This document shows positions 1-8,470 of a DNA stretch of 64,000 nt, piece after piece. Position numbers and translations under genes: made by a program. Every line of letters starts with the position of its first letter. The first letter of the stretch is position 1. The notes under the pieces are model-generated. The model saw only the letters and a program-made list of their open reading frames with translations. It ran no database searches and was not told where the DNA came from. This stretch comes from a virus: positions 54,539 to 118,538 of the IMG/VR virus record IMGVR_UViG_3300030060_004050. The stretch is one strand, 5' to 3'.

Positions 1-1
1 A

Positions 2-175
2 AACATGGACATTCGAAAGCAACTATATAAAGAGAAGATGGAGCAACTTGAAGAGGAAATGACTCCGTTTGGATTTATTAATGATGGAAATTCTACAGAA
101 TATGAGATAGATTCAGATGGAACTCTATGGAAAAATATTGATGATGACTCCGGAAGAGGATTATTTGGCTGGTAA
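2..175 (+). CDS. C-terminal fragment, possibly large terminase (gp17)
   Basis: The open frame runs in from the left edge and stops with TAA at 173-175. It encodes a hydrophilic tail rich in Asp/Glu with the segment TPFGFINDG and a terminal GRGLFGW. In T4-like phages the gene directly before the tail sheath gene is the large terminase subunit gp17, the ATPase/nuclease that packages DNA, so position alone suggests this is its C-terminus. No terminase motif lies in the visible part, so the call rests on synteny. An internal ATG at 5 would give a 56-residue protein, but it has no upstream context here to judge. Confidence 0.4.
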   Translation, partial: NMDIRKQLYKEKMEQLEEEMTPFGFINDGNSTEYEIDSDGTLWKNIDDDSGRGLFGW

Positions 176-255
176 ATGAAATACTCGATTAGTATACATA
201 AATCAGAACATAATAATTCCTACTATGAATTAAGTAAGACTCAAGGAGAATTCAC

Positions 256-2259
256 ATGGCATTTAGAGTAAGTCCCGGCGTATCCGTAACAGAGAAGGAT
301 TTCACTAATGTAATCCCTGCTGTTTCGACAACCAGAGGCGCCGCTGTAATTAACTCGGATTTTGGACCAGAAGAACAAAGAGTTCTCGTAGCAAACGAAC
401 CTGAACTTGTATCTCTCTTCGGAAAACCAAACGTAAACAACTATAGAAACTGGCTAAACGTTGCAAACTACCTCAGTTATGGTGGTTCGTGTCTCGTAGC
501 AAGAGCAACCACTACCGACTCGATGAACTCCGGATTCGGTGGATCTGGTAAGCACATTAAGAACGATGATGAATACAACACCGGATTTAGTGCAGGTGGT
601 GCTGTATATGGGACTGGAGTTGCTGCCGGTAGTGTATTCTATGGTAAGTTCCCCGGTGATCTTGGTAACTCGCTAAGAGTTGCGGTTGTTGCTGGAGTTG
701 CATCACAAGCAGGTGGTGGAACCGCACCAAACGGTATCAGAGCAAACTCTGCAACTGTTGCTGGTAGACACATGGGACTTTCTGGTTCCGCAGTCGCAAC
801 TGAAATTCTTGCAAGGACTGGTGGTACTGGTGGACAGACTGCTGCCATTGTAGGCGACACTCTTAAGATTGGAAACATCACCACTAAATTCACCGTCACT
901 GGTGTTACTCACGGTTCTGCTGGTAGTACAATCTCGTTTACACCTGCACTCAGTGACGCTACTGTTGCACTTGGAACCACTGCTGAGTGGGAATTCAAGT
1001 ATGCTAATTTCGTTGAGCGTCCTTACACCACATCTAGCCTAGAATTTGTAGGTGGTACTGGTGATCAATTTACCGTTCTAGTCGTCGATGAAGATGGTAA
1101 GTTTAACGGAACCAAGGATGAAGTTCTTGAAGTGTTCAACGGAGTTTCTCTCGCTAACGATGCTAAGGATGGAGATGGAAACTCTAACTTCTATGTTGAC
1201 ATCATCAACAAGAACTCCAAGTACATCAAAGCAGGAAACCAACTTCTAGGTGTAACTGGTGGATCTGGTGCAAACACAACCGTAGATAACGGTGCTGGTG
1301 GTGGAACTACCTTCGGTAACGTCATCCGACGATATGACTCTGGAGTTTCTGGTGCTTATGGTGCCACCTCCAGCGATACTCAACTTCTCACCGCATACAA
1401 CTTGTACTCTGATCCAGACACAGTAGATGTTTCACTGATCCTTAGTGGTGCTGCAAGTGCATCCCTCGCAGGAAGCATCGTCGATATTGCTGATGCAAGA
1501 AAAGACTGCGTTGCATTCATCTCTCCAGAAGAGGACGACTGTGTTGATGTCGATAACCTAAGCACTGGTGTTTCTAACGTCAAGGACTTTAGAAATACAC
1601 AATTCAACAAGTCTAGTTCCTACGCATTCATGGATAGTGGTTGGAAGTATCAGTATGATCGACACAACGACACTCTTCGTTGGGTTCCACTAAACGGTGA
1701 CATGGCAGGACTCTGTGCTAGAACAGATAATGTCAACGATCCTTGGTTCTCTCCTGCTGGTTTCAACCGTGGACAGGTTCGTGGTGTAGTTAAACTTGCC
1801 ATTAACCCAACACCAGAAGCACAGAGAGATGATCTCTACATCGATCAAATTAACCCTGTCGTTTCTTTCCCCGGAGAGGGAACAATCCTCTTCGGTGACA
1901 AGACTCTTCAGTCCAAGGGAAGTGCGTTTGATAGAATCAATGTTCGAAGACTCTTCATCGTCATGGAGAAAGCAATCTCCACTGCTGCGAAGTTCCAACT
2001 CTTTGAACAGAACGATGCATTTACTCGATCACAGTTCAAGAACCTCATTGAGCCATTCTTGAGAGATATTCAGGGACGAAGAGGTATTACCGACTTTAAG
2101 GTTGTTTGTGACGACACCAACAACACATCTGAAGTCGTCGATGGTAATAGATTCGTTGCAGACATCTTCGTCAAACCAACTCGTTCGATCAACTTCATCC
2201 AACTTAACTTCGTTGCTGCTCGATCTGGAGTAGATTTCAACGAAATCGCAGGTACTTGA
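256..2259 (+). CDS. gp18: Contractile tail sheath protein gp18
   Basis: This 667-residue protein is close to T4 gp18 (659 residues) in length and is followed by the tail tube gene, as in T4. The N-terminus (MAFRVSPGVSVTEKD) is typical of myovirus sheath subunits: a start followed by a PGVxVxE strand that joins neighbouring subunits. The C-terminal third carries the conserved core with an RRLFIVMEKAI helix and a DLYIDQINPV segment. Residues of about 90-350 are Gly/Ser/Thr-rich and probably form the exposed insertion domains. The sheath contracts around the tube during DNA injection. An AAGGAGA ribosome site at 243-249 supports ATG 256. Confidence 0.93.
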   Translation: MAFRVSPGVSVTEKDFTNVIPAVSTTRGAAVINSDFGPEEQRVLVANEPELVSLFGKPNVNNYRNWLNVANYLSYGGSCLVARATTTDSMNSGFGGSGKHIKNDDEYNTGFSAGGAVYGTGVAAGSVFYGKFPGDLGNSLRVAVVAGVASQAGGGTAPNGIRANSATVAGRHMGLSGSAVATEILARTGGTGGQTAAIVGDTLKIGNITTKFTVTGVTHGSAGSTISFTPALSDATVALGTTAEWEFKYANFVERPYTTSSLEFVGGTGDQFTVLVVDEDGKFNGTKDEVLEVFNGVSLANDAKDGDGNSNFYVDIINKNSKYIKAGNQLLGVTGGSGANTTVDNGAGGGTTFGNVIRRYDSGVSGAYGATSSDTQLLTAYNLYSDPDTVDVSLILSGAASASLAGSIVDIADARKDCVAFISPEEDDCVDVDNLSTGVSNVKDFRNTQFNKSSSYAFMDSGWKYQYDRHNDTLRWVPLNGDMAGLCARTDNVNDPWFSPAGFNRGQVRGVVKLAINPTPEAQRDDLYIDQINPVVSFPGEGTILFGDKTLQSKGSAFDRINVRRLFIVMEKAISTAAKFQLFEQNDAFTRSQFKNLIEPFLRDIQGRRGITDFKVVCDDTNNTSEVVDGNRFVADIFVKPTRSINFIQLNFVAARSGVDFNEIAGT

Positions 2260-2294
2260 TCAAAGTAGGCATACATATAGAGAAGGAAACTTAA

Positions 2295-2885
2295 ATGAAC
2301 ATTAATACTTTTAAGAACAATCTAAAGCAAGGTGGAGTTCGACCGAATCTCTTCAGAGTTAACGGTCAAATCGGTCCAGAAGGGACAGACGATTCAGTTA
2401 GTTTTCTATGTAGATCTGCTGCACTACCAGCGTCAAATATGAGTACTATTCTTGTTCCTTTCCGTGGTAGACAGTTAAAACTACCCGGAAACAGAACTTT
2501 TGATGATTGGACAATCACAATCATCAGTGACAGCGAGTTCAATCTTCGCACTAAGTTTGAGCGTTGGTTCGAAGCAATCAATTCTACAATCGGAAACGTT
2601 GCAGAGCAAGCACACGACCTAAGTCAGGGAAGTTTCCTTGCTGGTGGTCTTTTCCCAACATGGAGCGTGGATCAACTAGATCGACAAAATAATCCAATCA
2701 AGACATACTCATTCTTCCACTGTTTCCCAACAGTGATTGGTGATATGGCACTTGATTCTGATGCAAGTGATACTCTCTCTGAGTTCACAGTGACACTAAG
2801 TTACTCCTACTTCTTAGCGAGTGACGCACCTGATGCCAATCTCATCGAATCCGTCGATCTCGGCGCTGTCGGTGAAATCGGTTAA
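2295..2885 (+). CDS. gp19: Tail tube protein gp19
   Basis: The 196-residue product follows the sheath gene at 35 bases and precedes the portal, exactly the T4 order. It has the gp19-like layout: an N-terminal NTFKNNLKQGGVRPNLFRV segment, a central phrase FDDWTITIISD, a helix RTKFERWFEAIN and a C-terminal beta hairpin. Hexamers of this family stack to make the inner tube through which DNA passes. It is about 30 residues longer than T4 gp19. AGAAGGAAAC just before ATG 2295 serves as ribosome site. A diverged relative is encoded at 10654-11190. Confidence 0.92.
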   Translation: MNINTFKNNLKQGGVRPNLFRVNGQIGPEGTDDSVSFLCRSAALPASNMSTILVPFRGRQLKLPGNRTFDDWTITIISDSEFNLRTKFERWFEAINSTIGNVAEQAHDLSQGSFLAGGLFPTWSVDQLDRQNNPIKTYSFFHCFPTVIGDMALDSDASDTLSEFTVTLSYSYFLASDAPDANLIESVDLGAVGEIG

Positions 2886-2909
2886 TCAGATACAAAATGA
2901 GGATTTATA

Positions 2910-4421
2910 ATGCCAGAATTATTCGGATTTAGTTTCGGGAGAAAGAAGAATCCTGACGTACCAGTAAATGATGTAGAGTCTTTCGTCCCAAGAGATAGAG
3001 AAGATGGTGCTACAACAGTAGTATCAGGCGGTTTCTATGGATCGTATCTAGATCTCGAAGGTGATCAAAAATCAGATAGCGGATTTATCAACCACTATAG
3101 AACCATGATTCTTCAACCAGAGGTTGAGATTGCGGTTCAAGATATTGTCAACGAAAGTATTGTGTTTGATGATTACAGAACTCCTGTAAAATTAAATCTA
3201 GATCACTACGATCAAAGCAAAACAATCAAAAGTAAAGTCCAAGAAGAGTTCAAGGAAATTCTATCTCTCCTTGATTTTAATAATAAAGGTATTGACATGT
3301 ACAGGAAGTGGTTTGTTGATGGCAGACTATACTTCCACAAGGTGGTTGACGAAAAGAACACCAAAAAGGGGATCGTTGAATTACGACCTATTGATCCCAC
3401 TCGAATTAAAAAGATTCGTGAGGTTAAAAAAGAAAAAGACAATAAGGGTGTAGAAGTAGTTAAAGAGACAAACGAATTCTACATGTACGACATGTCAGAA
3501 AAGACTTCTAAGTATCAACCACAGTTCGTACAAAAGGGAATCAAAGTATCTCCCGATGCAATCTGCTACGTCACCTCCGGGTTGTTTGATTCTACTAAGA
3601 AAAAGGTAATCGGTTATCTACACAAAGCCATTCGTCCTCTGAATCAATTAAGAATGATCGAGGACTCCGTTGTCATCTATAGAATCTCCCGTGCGCCAGA
3701 AAGAAGAGTGTTCTATGTTGACGTTGGTAACCTACCCAAGAACAAAGCAGAGCAGTATCTAAAAGGTCTAATGAACCAGTATCGAAACAAACTTGTTTAC
3801 GATGCAAACACTGGTGAAATTAAAGACGACAAGAAGCATATGAATATGCTTGAGGATTACTGGTTGCCACGAAGAGAGGGTGGTAGAGGAACAGAGATCT
3901 CCACACTTGATGGTGGACAAAACCTCGGTGAAATGGAAGACGTTCAGTACTTCCAGAAGAAATTGTTCCGATCTCTCGGTATCCCTACCAGTAGACTAGA
4001 AGCCGAAAACGGTTTTAACATGGGACGAAGTGCTGAGATCACCAGAGACGAAGTTCGTTTTTCCAAGTACATCGAACGACTAAGACATCGCTTCAGTGAT
4101 CTATTCATGGATCTTCTTAAGACTCAACTCATTCTGAAAGGCGTTATTACTGCTGATGACTGGAAGCATATCAGTCAAGACGGGTACATCGAATACGCCA
4201 CTGACTCTTACTTCTCTGAACTAAAAGAATCAGAAATTCTTAAAGAAAGAATGGATGTGTTAAGAGAGGTCAATGAATACATAGGTAAGTATTACTCCAT
4301 GGAGTGGATTCGTAAAAACATCCTTAAGTTCAACGAGGATGAAATTAAGGAAATGGATGCTCAGATGTCCAGCGAAAAAGAAGGCGGACTTTACTCAGAG
4401 GGGGATGAAGGAGAACTCTAA
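2910..4421 (+). CDS. gp20: Portal vertex protein gp20
   Basis: At 503 residues this is near T4 gp20 (524). It sits between tail tube and prohead core/protease genes as in T4. Recognisable family features are the central FVDGRLYFHKVVD and LRPIDPTRIKKIREV segments, the EDSVVIYRISRAPERRVFYVDVGNLP region and the DFFQKKLFRSL-like stretch near residue 345. The dodecameric portal initiates head assembly, docks the terminase and serves as the DNA channel. The stop overlaps the next start by one base (TAATG), indicating translational coupling. Confidence 0.95.
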   Translation: MPELFGFSFGRKKNPDVPVNDVESFVPRDREDGATTVVSGGFYGSYLDLEGDQKSDSGFINHYRTMILQPEVEIAVQDIVNESIVFDDYRTPVKLNLDHYDQSKTIKSKVQEEFKEILSLLDFNNKGIDMYRKWFVDGRLYFHKVVDEKNTKKGIVELRPIDPTRIKKIREVKKEKDNKGVEVVKETNEFYMYDMSEKTSKYQPQFVQKGIKVSPDAICYVTSGLFDSTKKKVIGYLHKAIRPLNQLRMIEDSVVIYRISRAPERRVFYVDVGNLPKNKAEQYLKGLMNQYRNKLVYDANTGEIKDDKKHMNMLEDYWLPRREGGRGTEISTLDGGQNLGEMEDVQYFQKKLFRSLGIPTSRLEAENGFNMGRSAEITRDEVRFSKYIERLRHRFSDLFMDLLKTQLILKGVITADDWKHISQDGYIEYATDSYFSELKESEILKERMDVLREVNEYIGKYYSMEWIRKNILKFNEDEIKEMDAQMSSEKEGGLYSEGDEGEL

Positions 4422-5512
4422 TGTCAAACACACATGATCTAGTAAACAGTGCTTTAAATAAAAATCTACAAGAATTTAGACAGCATTTCTCTAAAGTGTT
4501 GGCAGAAAGATCTGTTGATTTTTTAGGTGCTAGATCTACAAATCTATCTAAAGAATTGGTTACCGAGTGTGAGTGTGGTTGCGATGCTCCCATAGATGAG
4601 GTAAAAACCTTACATCAAGACACCCATAAGATTAAAAAGACAAGAAATGGGTATCAGTTGTTTATCTATAGTCCAAGCACTGGTAAGTTTATCGCACAAG
4701 GACCTCCACACAAAACAAAAAGAGCAGCAGAAAAAGACGCAAGGAAGTTTCTAGAAAGTCTAGACGAAGAAAAGGCAACTTCAAGGAATATTGTCAAGGG
4801 ACTCTCTGATGCTGATGGACCGTTTACCGTTGTAGCAATCAAAAACAACAAGGTAATTAAACAAGAAGGCACCAAGATGAAAAACATGCTTCCTGCTATC
4901 GTTAAAGAGATGCGGAAAGATGTTGGTCGTGGGGTTACAATTTCCATCGAGGACAGAAAGGGAACTATTCGTAGTACCTTTAAGGAACAAAAAATCAATG
5001 AGGCAGTAAAAAGCGTTGATCAAAAAATTGCCATTAACGTATATAACAAACTAAAAAAAGGTGATAAAGTAAGAGTAAATTTTGGTAACGTAATGTCCAT
5101 GAACTCAAAACCAATCGAATTAGTTGTAACAAGTCCTCATAGAATTGTAGGTAAATCAAAAGTCGGTAGAATTATTCTCAAGAACCCAAAGAATATGGGG
5201 GGTGTAAAGTACACACTATACAACCGGGGTGGAAAAGTTTCACTCGCTCAGGGAGATATGGGAACAGTTCTTAAAGATATTCAGATTATCAAAGAATCAA
5301 ACCTCTATTCTATCGCAGAATCGGCAAGAACCAAAATGCCGGTTGATATAGATATAGATGGAAATATCGTTCACGTTACACCAGATGTATCAGAGCGAAT
5401 AGTAGACTTACACGATGAATTGAATGAATCGAATCAAAAAGACATGATCAAACTTTTAGAGTCTGATACGAGTTCATTCTTAAAACTAGTTAAATTCACT
5501 CAGGAGAGGTAA
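4421..5512 (+). CDS. Probable prohead core/head-assembly protein
   Basis: The 363-residue product is not a family I can name. It lies where T4 encodes small prohead core proteins (gp67, gp68) between portal and protease. It begins with a helical stretch containing the possible prohead-protease site VLAE (about residue 30), followed by a short Cys cluster CECGC (about residues 49-53). A basic segment GYQLFIYSPSTGKFIAQGP and a beta-rich second half (about residues 190-300) follow. It is coupled to the portal by a one-base overlap and to the next gene by one base spacing. A role in the scaffold core is inferred from position only. Confidence 0.5.
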   Translation: MSNTHDLVNSALNKNLQEFRQHFSKVLAERSVDFLGARSTNLSKELVTECECGCDAPIDEVKTLHQDTHKIKKTRNGYQLFIYSPSTGKFIAQGPPHKTKRAAEKDARKFLESLDEEKATSRNIVKGLSDADGPFTVVAIKNNKVIKQEGTKMKNMLPAIVKEMRKDVGRGVTISIEDRKGTIRSTFKEQKINEAVKSVDQKIAINVYNKLKKGDKVRVNFGNVMSMNSKPIELVVTSPHRIVGKSKVGRIILKNPKNMGGVKYTLYNRGGKVSLAQGDMGTVLKDIQIIKESNLYSIAESARTKMPVDIDIDGNIVHVTPDVSERIVDLHDELNESNQKDMIKLLESDTSSFLKLVKFTQER

Positions 5513-5513
5513 A

Positions 5514-5942
5514 ATGGACCAAAGAGTAAACAATATTTTAAACCAAATTCTTAATGGTAATCTAGTAGAGACTAAGGATGAACTCCAGTCTGTTCTTTTC
5601 TCAAAAGCAAACATGTTCATTGAGGGTAAAAAGAAGAGCAACCTATACGGTGAGTTAGATCCAGTTGGTAAAGAAGACGACGACGTTGACAACGACGGAG
5701 ATGTCGATTCATCCGACAAGTATCTAAAGAAGCGCCGTAAGGCTATTGGTAAGTCAATGAAGAATGAGCAAAGAAGACCTGTTGGAGAACCTAGACCGGG
5801 AAGTCCTTATGGTAAGCAAGATCCATACTCCGGAATGGATCCGCGAAAACGTCGAGAGATTGGTAAGAAAAGACCTTCCGCTGCTGTAAACTTTGCAAGA
5901 GCATCAGAACTATCTGGTGGTATGCCATCATCAATGGGTTGA
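5514..5942 (+). CDS. Small prohead core-like protein with an EF-hand-type loop
   Basis: This 142-residue, strongly basic protein has an N-terminal helical part and then a perfect calcium-loop pattern (DVDNDGDVDSSD, about residues 61-72) running into SDKYLKKRRKAIGKS. The rest is Pro/Gly/Arg-rich. It fits the gp67/gp68 prohead core position between portal and protease genes, but sequence identity to those T4 genes is not evident. The start ATG 5514 follows CAGGAGAGG. The loop looks competent to bind calcium (Asp at 1, 3, 5; Gly at 6; Asp at 12). Confidence 0.55.
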   Translation: MDQRVNNILNQILNGNLVETKDELQSVLFSKANMFIEGKKKSNLYGELDPVGKEDDDVDNDGDVDSSDKYLKKRRKAIGKSMKNEQRRPVGEPRPGSPYGKQDPYSGMDPRKRREIGKKRPSAAVNFARASELSGGMPSSMG

Positions 5943-5947
5943 AGTAA

Positions 5948-6343
5948 ATGAATCTATACGAAAAGTACAATCTACTAGAGCAAGGTATGCCCCCACAACT
6001 CGCAGCAATGATGGGTGGAGGTCCGGGAGGTCCGGGAGGTCCGGGAGGTCCACAGGGCCCCCCTCCTAGTATTGCAGATAAACTTTTTGATAGAGTTAGA
6101 GCATACCCAAAAATTGATTTATTCATTCAAAAGTTGCAACAAGCAGGAGTTTCAGACTCTCGTATTCTAGATGAGATCTATGAAAAATTTAAACCAGAGT
6201 TTGTTTATTTTGCTAAAGAAATAATTCAACAGGAAAACAAACCCAAACCACCTGCTGGACCTGGAGGTCCCGGTGGTATGCCTGGTATGCCTGGTATGCC
6301 TCCAATGCCTGCTGGTGAACCCATGGGTGCAGGAGGAGAATAA
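5948..6343 (+). CDS. Gly/Pro-rich small virion protein with targeting-like N-terminus
   Basis: The 131-residue product has three parts. The N-terminal segment MNLYEKYNLLEQ is almost identical to the start of the gene at 11195 and ends in an LLE|Q site that would suit the prohead protease. A central helical domain of about 60 residues contains IADKLFDRVRAYPKIDLF. Two collagen-like Gly-Pro-rich tracts, GGPGGPGGPGGP and a GMPGMPGMPPMP tail, flank that domain. It sits directly before the protease gene. I infer a head-interior or core protein, but no enzymatic motif is visible. Confidence 0.55.
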   Translation: MNLYEKYNLLEQGMPPQLAAMMGGGPGGPGGPGGPQGPPPSIADKLFDRVRAYPKIDLFIQKLQQAGVSDSRILDEIYEKFKPEFVYFAKEIIQQENKPKPPAGPGGPGGMPGMPGMPPMPAGEPMGAGGE

Positions 6344-6347
6344 TCAA

Positions 6348-6992
6348 ATGAAACTAATTACAGAAACAACTGAAGACATTAAACTCATCAAAGAAAATGT
6401 AGAGGGTGGTAATCCAAACTATTACATTAGTGGTGTGTTTATGCAAGCCGAACAAAAGAACCGAAACGGGAGAATCTATCCCAAAGATGTTCTCATGAAC
6501 GAAATTAAAAAGTATAATCAAGACTTTGTTTCGGGAAAGAGAGCATTTGGTGAACTTGGACATCCGGACGGTCCAACCGTAAACCTAGAAAGAGTATCCC
6601 ACCTTATTACAGATTTACATGAAAATGGCGATGATGTGATGGGTAAAGCAAAAATCATGGACACCCCCATGGGTAAGATTGTAAAGAATCTTCTTGATGA
6701 AGGCGCTCAACTTGGAGTTTCCTCCCGAGGAATGGGTAGTTTAGAAGAAAAAGGTGGTAAGAAAATCGTAGGTAAAGATTTTATGCTTGCTGCCGTTGAT
6801 ATTGTCGCAGATCCATCTGCACCAAATGCATTCGTCGATGGAATCATGGAAGGTAAAGAGTGGATTTGGGACAATGGTATGATCAAAGAGTCTACCATTG
6901 CTGGATATAAGAACATAATCAATAAAGCAAGTCAAAGAACAGAAGACGATATCGCAACTTTCTGTTTTGCCGACTTTTTGTCCAAATTATAA
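6348..6992 (+). CDS. gp21: Prohead core protease gp21 (peptidase S77)
   Basis: This 214-residue protein matches T4 gp21 in length and position before scaffold and capsid genes. After an N-terminal propeptide-like stretch come NRNGRIYP, the histidine segment FGELGHPD (His72) and the serine segment LGVSSRGMG (Ser125/126), the expected catalytic residues of the family. In T4-like phages gp21 cleaves scaffold, capsid and internal proteins after [L/I]xE sites during head maturation. I placed the start at ATG 6348 because AGGAGGAGAA lies just upstream and the longer frame would overlap the previous gene. Confidence 0.93.
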   Translation: MKLITETTEDIKLIKENVEGGNPNYYISGVFMQAEQKNRNGRIYPKDVLMNEIKKYNQDFVSGKRAFGELGHPDGPTVNLERVSHLITDLHENGDDVMGKAKIMDTPMGKIVKNLLDEGAQLGVSSRGMGSLEEKGGKKIVGKDFMLAAVDIVADPSAPNAFVDGIMEGKEWIWDNGMIKESTIAGYKNIINKASQRTEDDIATFCFADFLSKL

Positions 6993-6997
6993 AAAAG

Positions 6998-7005
6998 TAT
7001 AAATA
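6998..7005 (+). promoter_or_regulatory. Late promoter box TATAAATA before scaffold gene
   Basis: An exact copy of the T4 late-promoter -10 box lies 34 bases before the scaffold gene, just after the gp21 stop. In T4 such boxes are read by host RNA polymerase carrying gp55, and a gp55 gene is present at 15659. The leader then has an AAGGAG ribosome site before ATG 7040. Confidence 0.8.
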
Positions 7006-7039
7006 AACCTATAAGTACCAAAACTAAGGAGAATCTCCA

Positions 7040-8398
7040 ATGAACAGTGTAATTAACAGCGCCCGAAACCTTATGGAGCGGGCACAGCAAGAATCGGCAA
7101 AACGATCAGACGGTAGAGTTGATTTAGTAATCTCTGAACTCAACTCTATGGGCGTTTCTGATCAGTACATCGGCGGTGTTTTAGAAAGACTTTCAGTCTT
7201 CGACAACGAGTCCGACCTCGCAGAAGCAATCGACAGAGAACTTTACAAGGCAGCACAGTTCGCTCTTATGGAAGACGACGAAGAGGATGCTACTGGTAAG
7301 GGTTCTGAGGATGCTTCCGGTAAAGGTGCTGTCTTTGCTCGTCCCGTTGCAAAGCAGGACGCAGCAAGCACCCTAAAGGGTAAAAAGAAGAAGAAGATGG
7401 AAATGGCTCATGAGGGTTACCATGAAGATGCTCACGCTTCCATGGAAGATCCTGATGACGAAAAGAAGAGAATCAAGATGATGGCCGCGTACATGAAAGA
7501 GTACGGTGGTGGTATGAAGGAAATGCACCACGGTAAGAAGAAGATGAACGCTGGTTACCATAAAGAGATGGCTCATGGTGGTAAAAAGAAGATGAACGCA
7601 GGTCACATGATGAATGCTGGACACAGCATGAAGATGGAGCATCTCGACGCTCTGTTCTCCGGCGAAGATCTAACCCCAGAGTTCAAGGCAAAGACTGCTG
7701 CAATCTTTGAAGCAGCAGTTAACGCTAGAGTTGAAGAAGTTCAAGCAGAACTAGTTCGTCAGTCAAGAGACGTATTCGTAGAGGAAGTCACTTCTGCAAA
7801 GGCAGATATGGCAGAAAAACTAGACGATTACATGAACTATGTTGTCTCTGAGTGGATGAGCGAAAACGAACTCGCCATTGATTCTGGTATTCAGACTGAA
7901 GTTACTGAGTCATTCATGACTGGTCTTCGTGATCTCTTTGAGAGTCACTACATCGAAGTTCCTGAAAGCAAGGTTGATTTGGTTGATGCACTTACCAGCA
8001 AGGTAGATGCTCTTACTGAAAAACTCAACGAGAGCATTCATGAAAACGTTCAACTAAGCAACGCAAAGACTGTATCAAACTGTGATGCACTCTTTGAAGC
8101 CGCTTGTCACGGACTAGCAGCAACCGAAGTTGAAAAGTTTAAGTCCCTCGCAAGAGGTATTGAATATCGAACCGAGGATGAGTTTGCTACCAAACTAGCA
8201 ACCATCAAGGAAAGTTACTTTAACAGTTCAGCAAGAGGCGTTTCCGGACTTCTCACTGAAACAGTTGAAGACTACACTCTACCCTCGAACGCAGTCGCCT
8301 CTACTCCTATCGTAGAGAATCTAGATCCAAGAATGTCTGCGTACTTCAACAGCGTTGGTAGACTCGCTGATCACGAACGCCAGAACTCACAGTCGTAA
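7040..8398 (+). CDS. gp22: Prohead scaffold protein gp22
   Basis: The 452-residue acidic, helical protein lies between protease and major capsid genes, as T4 gp22 does, and would form the internal scaffold that gp21 degrades. Residues of about 115-203 are an unusual insertion rich in Lys, Met and His, with GKKKMNAG repeated at about 165 and 181 and a shortened copy after it. This is unlike the plain coiled-coil scaffold of T4 (269 residues) and explains the greater length. The C-terminal half returns to a helix-rich pattern (VDALTSKVDALTEKLNES). A late box and a good ribosome site precede ATG 7040. Confidence 0.88.
   Translation: MNSVINSARNLMERAQQESAKRSDGRVDLVISELNSMGVSDQYIGGVLERLSVFDNESDLAEAIDRELYKAAQFALMEDDEEDATGKGSEDASGKGAVFARPVAKQDAASTLKGKKKKKMEMAHEGYHEDAHASMEDPDDEKKRIKMMAAYMKEYGGGMKEMHHGKKKMNAGYHKEMAHGGKKKMNAGHMMNAGHSMKMEHLDALFSGEDLTPEFKAKTAAIFEAAVNARVEEVQAELVRQSRDVFVEEVTSAKADMAEKLDDYMNYVVSEWMSENELAIDSGIQTEVTESFMTGLRDLFESHYIEVPESKVDLVDALTSKVDALTEKLNESIHENVQLSNAKTVSNCDALFEAACHGLAATEVEKFKSLARGIEYRTEDEFATKLATIKESYFNSSARGVSGLLTETVEDYTLPSNAVASTPIVENLDPRMSAYFNSVGRLADHERQNSQS
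7382..7650 (+). repeat. Lys/Met/His-rich repeat segment inside scaffold gene
   Basis: This in-frame segment encodes runs of Lys-Lys-Lys, Met and His, with the unit GKKKMNAG occurring twice in full (codons at 7532 and 7580) and part-units such as MNAGH afterwards. It appears to have grown by short tandem duplications. His/Met clusters are typical metal ligands, but function is unknown. Confidence 0.75.
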
Positions 8399-8413
8399 AT
8401 TTTAAAATTACTA

Positions 8414-8421
8414 TATAAAAA
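8414..8421 (+). promoter_or_regulatory. Possible late promoter before major capsid gene
   Basis: TATAAAAA lies 50 bases before gp23 in the 72-base gap after gp22. It differs from the late consensus TATAAATA at one base. A separate promoter for the most abundant virion protein would be expected, so I list it as possible. Confidence 0.4.
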
Positions 8422-8470
8422 GAACTCATAAACAGGTCTTTAACAACAGACAAACAAGGAGAATCATCAA

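Noticed and set aside
176-271. A 31-codon frame starting ATG directly after the first stop and running into the sheath gene
   Set aside because: It overlaps the gp18 ribosome site and start, lacks its own ribosome site and shows no protein-like pattern.
639-912. Minus-strand frames opposite gp18
   Set aside because: They are antisense to a clear sheath gene, Ser/Thr/Val-rich by mirror composition, and have no ribosome site.
7373-7642. A His/Leu-rich minus-strand frame opposite the scaffold repeat
   Set aside because: It mirrors the Lys/Met/His-rich repeat of gp22 and lacks start signals.
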